Assembly: GCA_017555445.1 (NCBI GenBank)
Contig: JAFZGK010000034.1
Location: 1-32,404 of the forward strand
Length of the DNA: 32,404 bases
Reading direction: 5' to 3'
Source: Bacteroidales bacterium
Lineage (GTDB): Bacteria; Bacteroidota; Bacteroidia; Bacteroidales; UBA932
Shown here: one piece after another, positions 29,168 to 32,404 of the stretch
How positions within the stretch are numbered: position 1 is the stretch's first letter
How the letters are laid out: each line of letters starts with the position of its first letter
Notes under the pieces: model-generated
The model's input: the letters and a program-made list of their open reading frames with translations, nothing else
The model's database searches: none
Told to the model about the DNA's origin: nothing
Program-made: the position numbers and the translations under genes

Positions 29168-29179
29168 CTATAGACAAAA

Positions 29180-29211
29180 GTGGTCCGACAGCTCATTTGC
29201 TGCCGGACCAC
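29180..29211 (-). terminator. Terminator of the GH13 surface amylase gene
   Basis: A 13-bp stem with one G-U pair (29180-29192 with 29199-29211, 6-nt loop), followed by TTTTGTC on the minus strand, 22 bases after the amylase stop. The arm GTGGTCCGACAG is shared with the terminator at 14228-14260. Confidence 0.8.
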
Positions 29212-29233
29212 CATAATCATCATAACTGACTTA

Positions 29234-31759
29234 TCAGAAGTTGGTCAGGAGGATAAACTCTCCTGCAGGAAGAGTAACATTCACTGTCGATCCTGAATAT
29301 GTCTCAGAAGGATTGAAATGGTTCTTCCATGTTGCTCCTGAAGGCATTTCAGCCGCGAATGTCTTTGTCTCGGTAGTGAAGTTTCCTACTACGACAAATG
29401 ACTTGCTGCCTGCTGTACATGTGATTAAACGTCCGTTGTCCCAGTCACTTGTACCCACCTTCCAAGAGAATGAAGCAGATGAATCGAAGAATTCAGGATT
29501 GTCCTTACGGAATTTGAGAAGCTTGCTATATGTATCATAGAGGGCTTTTCTTTCAGGAACCTCATAATAGTCCCAACGGATATCCTTCTTGCCTGTACGG
29601 CCGCCATCCTCGATCGAGATGTCATAACCGAGTTCTCCGAACTGCCAGATCATCTTAGGACCAGGAACTGTAAGGAAGAATGCCGCATTGAGCTCCTGAC
29701 GCTGCATCATTGCTGCAAAATTACCCTTTACACCTTCAACAGCATACATCTTCTGTCTGTATGCATTTCTCTCCTCGTCGTGGCTCTCCATGAATCCGAC
29801 ATAACCTCCGAACGGCATGCCGTTGCTTCCGGTCCAGAGACCTCCGAAACCGCTCTCACTCTTATGTCCCTGAGCTGCCTGACCATATGCCCAGTTGCAG
29901 TTTCTCCACACCTTCATTCCAGCCTCACAAAGCTCCTTTTCCTCCTTGTCCGAGCAGAAATGCTCGAGAATTACGACAGCATCCTCATCCACAGACCTGA
30001 TATAATCATTGTAACCCTTGAGGATTGCTACTCGGTCTGCATCATAGTTGGAAGCTGTGCTCTCAGTAGACTTGTTGTTGGTGAAACCCTTTGTAAGGTC
30101 AAAACGGAAACCGTCCACTTTGTATTCTGTAAGAAGATAGCCGAGACTTCTCTTGATATAGTTCACGATGACCTCGTTCTCATGATTGATATCCTCGAAC
30201 ACGCTGTACGGATGCGGAGCCTCCTTATTGAAGAATGGATTGTTGTCAAGAGAATACATCTTGTCGAATGCATTGTTGCCTGTAAGATGGTTGTACACGA
30301 CATCCACGATCACAGCAATGCCTCTCTTATGACATTCATCGATGAACTTCTTGTACATCTCACGAGTACCGTAAGCTTTGTCCATCGCGAAATAATGGTT
30401 AGGGTTGTAACCCCAGCTGTCATTTCCGTCAAATTCCTGGATAGGCATGAGCTCGATGGCATTGATTCCAAGGGCTTCAAGATAATCAAGCTTGGCCATT
30501 GCTCCCGCAAGATTTCCTTCCTTACCACCATTCTCAGTGAAATCGCGGAGAAGAAGTTCGTAGATTACAAGGTCATTCGGATCCTCTACATCATAGTCTG
30601 ATACTTCCCATGAATATGAAGATCTGCCTATCTCGAAAGCTGACACATAGCCGCTTGTCTCAGAAGGATATTCCCTCAGTTCAGGATATGTTGAAGCTGC
30701 AATCCACTTGTCATCTCCTGAATATGTGATTTCAGAATACGGATCGCTGAGACGGAGTCGGAGTTCATCGTCACCAGCCATATACTGGAACATGTATTCC
30801 TTACCTGCCTCGAATCCGTCACATGTGATCCACCAGCATCCTGCTGACTCATCTCTCTTCATGGCATATTCGTGCTTGCGCTCCCAGTCATTGAATTCAC
30901 CGATAAGGTAGCACCAGTCAAAGCTTTCACCCTTCTTGTCCTTCTCATAGAACACGAAAGTCACAGAACCGTCATTATTATAGTTGATTCCATGAAGAGC
31001 GCCAAAAGGAACAGATTCCTTTACAACAGGTTCAGGAACAAATGCAAACTGATTATCCTTCACAGGAAGGAAAAGGTCAGCAGTCTGAGCTGTACCTGAT
31101 GAATTTCTGACAACAACAGCAATCTGAAATACCTCAGTATCACTAATTCCAAACCATTCGCGGATAGAAGGGCCAATCTCTATCTTATACAGACCAGTCT
31201 CCTCTGTAGGCTGGAACTTGCATTTATCTATATTGGATCCCCAATCAGCCTGTACATTCGACCAGTCGTTCACACCTATATGTGCATAAAGATTGGTCTC
31301 TCCATAAAGAGAAGTTCCGTTTGGAGCCTTGTAATAAAGTACACAAGGAGAATCTGCATCCAGTTCTTCCGGATCAGAAGAGAGACCGGTCTTTTCACCT
31401 GGCTTCTCTCCCTCTTCCTGAATTACAGTCACTACGATATCCTTCATGCCCTCCGTCGAGAAAGTCACTGAAGTAGAACGTCTTGCACTCTGGTTTGCAG
31501 GTACTGAAACTGTTATCTGAGCGTCACCGCTGCCAGTCACAGGATCGACAGAAAGCCAGTCTGCACCTGATGTCACAGTCCATGTCTGAGCATCGGTAGT
31601 GAGAGTCAATGTCTCATTTCCTGCCTTGGCTGTAAACTTTACCAAAGACTTGTCCACCTTGAAGGATGTCGCGCCTTCTACTACAGGCTCCGGTTCTTCA
31701 CATGAAAAGAACACAGCTGTCGAAAGGAGCAGGATGATAAGTGATAGATATTTTTTCAT
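29234..31759 (-). CDS. Surface GH13 alpha-amylase with N-terminal BACON domain (SusG-like role)
   Basis: An 841-residue lipoprotein. The lipobox is VFFSC (C20), followed at once by EEPEP, a strong acidic surface-export signal. Residues about 30-115 match a BACON domain (TSFKVDKSLVKFTAKAGNETLTL through DIVVTVIQEE). Residues about 138-245 form a second, unassigned beta-rich domain, possibly starch-binding. A CBM48-like domain follows at about 265-345 (FDWCYLIGEFNDWERKHEYAM). The GH13 barrel has VIVDVVYNH (483-491), DGFRFDLTKGF with nucleophile D554, VVILEHF with E599, and FMESHDEERN with D661, then a C-terminal beta domain. It likely cuts starch at the cell surface and so fills the SusG role, but its domain layout differs from that of SusG, which carries a CBM58 insertion. 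It follows the SusE/F-like gene after 69 bases with a hairpin between them. Confidence 0.92.
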   Translation of the reverse strand: MKKYLSLIILLLSTAVFFSCEEPEPVVEGATSFKVDKSLVKFTAKAGNETLTLTTDAQTWTVTSGADWLSVDPVTGSGDAQITVSVPANQSARRSTSVTFSTEGMKDIVVTVIQEEGEKPGEKTGLSSDPEELDADSPCVLYYKAPNGTSLYGETNLYAHIGVNDWSNVQADWGSNIDKCKFQPTEETGLYKIEIGPSIREWFGISDTEVFQIAVVVRNSSGTAQTADLFLPVKDNQFAFVPEPVVKESVPFGALHGINYNNDGSVTFVFYEKDKKGESFDWCYLIGEFNDWERKHEYAMKRDESAGCWWITCDGFEAGKEYMFQYMAGDDELRLRLSDPYSEITYSGDDKWIAASTYPELREYPSETSGYVSAFEIGRSSYSWEVSDYDVEDPNDLVIYELLLRDFTENGGKEGNLAGAMAKLDYLEALGINAIELMPIQEFDGNDSWGYNPNHYFAMDKAYGTREMYKKFIDECHKRGIAVIVDVVYNHLTGNNAFDKMYSLDNNPFFNKEAPHPYSVFEDINHENEVIVNYIKRSLGYLLTEYKVDGFRFDLTKGFTNNKSTESTASNYDADRVAILKGYNDYIRSVDEDAVVILEHFCSDKEEKELCEAGMKVWRNCNWAYGQAAQGHKSESGFGGLWTGSNGMPFGGYVGFMESHDEERNAYRQKMYAVEGVKGNFAAMMQRQELNAAFFLTVPGPKMIWQFGELGYDISIEDGGRTGKKDIRWDYYEVPERKALYDTYSKLLKFRKDNPEFFDSSASFSWKVGTSDWDNGRLITCTAGSKSFVVVGNFTTETKTFAAEMPSGATWKNHFNPSETYSGSTVNVTLPAGEFILLTNF

Positions 31760-31780
31760 TTCAATATGGTTTATATGGCA

Positions 31781-31808
31781 GACAGAAGGCCGGTCAGGGC
31801 CTTCTGTC
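31781..31808. other. Intergenic hairpin without a U-tract
   Basis: A perfect 11-bp stem (GACAGAAGGCC at 31781-31791 with 31798-31808, 6-nt loop) between the SusE/F-like gene and the surface amylase. Neither flank has a T-run, so it does not look like an intrinsic terminator. It could stabilise the upstream mRNA after processing or dampen read-through. Confidence 0.6.
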
Positions 31809-31828
31809 CAAAATATAATAACTTAGAA

Positions 31829-32404
31829 TTACTTCTTAGTTACCTTAGCAGTAATCTTCTCATTGCTGTCCGGAGTACGCTGGAGATAGAGTTCGATGTC
31901 ATATGTACCTGCTGTAACTGCGATGTCAGCACCGCCGTCAGTAAGGTCATCGAATGAACCACCGACATTCACATCCCAACCATCGTTTGCACGGAACTTG
32001 ATCTTACCATCCTTGAGTGTGAGATCCTTGATCACGAATGCGAGCTTCTCAGCATCCCAAGTCATGTCAACATCAGAATCCCAACCGTTAGGAGCAGCGT
32101 CACCGATCACACCGTAAGACTTGATTTCAGTAACATCAAGCTTGCTGTTTGCTACATCAGCCTTGATGAAGTAGAATGCCTTCTTCTCAGCAACGATATC
32201 ATTGTCACCAGAAAGGCCATTTGACTTAGTCGCAAAGTCGCTTCCCTTATACTCACCCTTATTCCATTCACGAACATGAGTAAACTTGAAGCCGCCGTCA
32301 AGCATTGAGTAACCTGTCCATACACCGTTGAAGTTAGGACCATGGAGTGCAGGAGCTACTTCCGGCTTCCAACTCTGGTGGTTACCAGGAACATAGATAT
32401 ACTC
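31829..32404 (-). CDS. SusE/SusF-like starch-binding lipoprotein, C-terminal part (5' end outside window)
   Basis: Only the last 191 codons are present; the frame is open through base 32404 with no start required inside the window. The edge reads EYIYVPGNHQSWKPEVAPAL, followed by HGPNFNGVWTGYSMLDGGFKFT, the conserved glycan-binding module sequence of SusE/SusF outer-membrane proteins. It ends in a second beta-domain (KIKFRANDGWDVNVGGSF and TAGTYDIELYLQRTPDSNEKITAKVTKK). These proteins are surface lipoproteins that hold starch with tandem CBM modules and have no enzymatic activity. The position just before the surface amylase mirrors susE-susF-susG order. Whether it is SusE or SusF cannot be told without the N-terminus. 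In that order a SusC/SusD pair would lie further upstream, outside the window. Confidence 0.88.
   Translation of the reverse strand, partial: EYIYVPGNHQSWKPEVAPALHGPNFNGVWTGYSMLDGGFKFTHVREWNKGEYKGSDFATKSNGLSGDNDIVAEKKAFYFIKADVANSKLDVTEIKSYGVIGDAAPNGWDSDVDMTWDAEKLAFVIKDLTLKDGKIKFRANDGWDVNVGGSFDDLTDGGADIAVTAGTYDIELYLQRTPDSNEKITAKVTKK

Noticed and set aside
29780..30601. Long plus-strand frame (273 codons) opposite the surface amylase, and similar long antisense frames opposite other starch genes
   Set aside because: They lie fully antisense to clear GH13, GH97, S9 and SusC genes whose catalytic motifs are intact. Such frames are common shadows of codon bias and show no domain signature.

Overview
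The window looks like chromosome of a gut-type Bacteroidales bacterium. The evidence is a SusC/SusD pair with SusB-, SusA- and SusE/F-like partners, a BACON-domain lipoprotein, several promoters with the Bacteroidota -7 element TAnnTTTG, almost no Shine-Dalgarno sequences, and lipoproteins carrying acidic residues just after the lipobox cysteine. I cannot name a genus from sequence alone.

Left part (1-10.2 kb). On the minus strand, from right to left: a deoxynucleoside kinase and a long-chain acyl-CoA ligase (one transcription unit ending in two tandem terminator hairpins), an AraC-family regulator, and the 5' two-thirds of a FucP/GluP-type sugar MFS transporter that runs off the window. Divergent from the kinase, on the plus strand, is a tight run of a glyoxalase-II-like metallo-hydrolase, UvrA and a TGS-uridine-kinase-like fusion protein.

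Middle (10.2-14.3 kb). An IS200/RAYT-type HUH transposase carries REP-like inverted repeats in its own 3' end and in its 5' flank. Upstream of it lie an acetyl-CoA hydrolase/transferase-family CoA-transferase and a class I/II aminotransferase, separated by a doublet of 28-bp palindromic repeats.

Right part (14.3-32.4 kb). This is an 18-kb starch/alpha-glucan utilisation locus, all on the minus strand. In transcription order it has a SusE/F-like glycan-binding protein (5' end outside the window), a BACON plus GH13 surface amylase, an S9 dipeptidyl-peptidase-like protein on its own apparent transcription unit, SusC, SusD, then four lipoprotein glycosidases packed as one operon: type I pullulanase, a small GH13, a SusA-like neopullulanase and a SusB-like GH97 alpha-glucosidase. 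The inferred path is: starch is bound and cut at the surface by the SusE/F-like protein, SusD and the acidic-tagged amylase; SusC imports oligosaccharides; the four enzymes without an acidic tag debranch and hydrolyse them to glucose in the periplasm. The sugar MFS at the far left could take up the product, but it is 13 kb away and its link is a guess. No SusR, hybrid two-component or ECF regulator for the locus is in the window.
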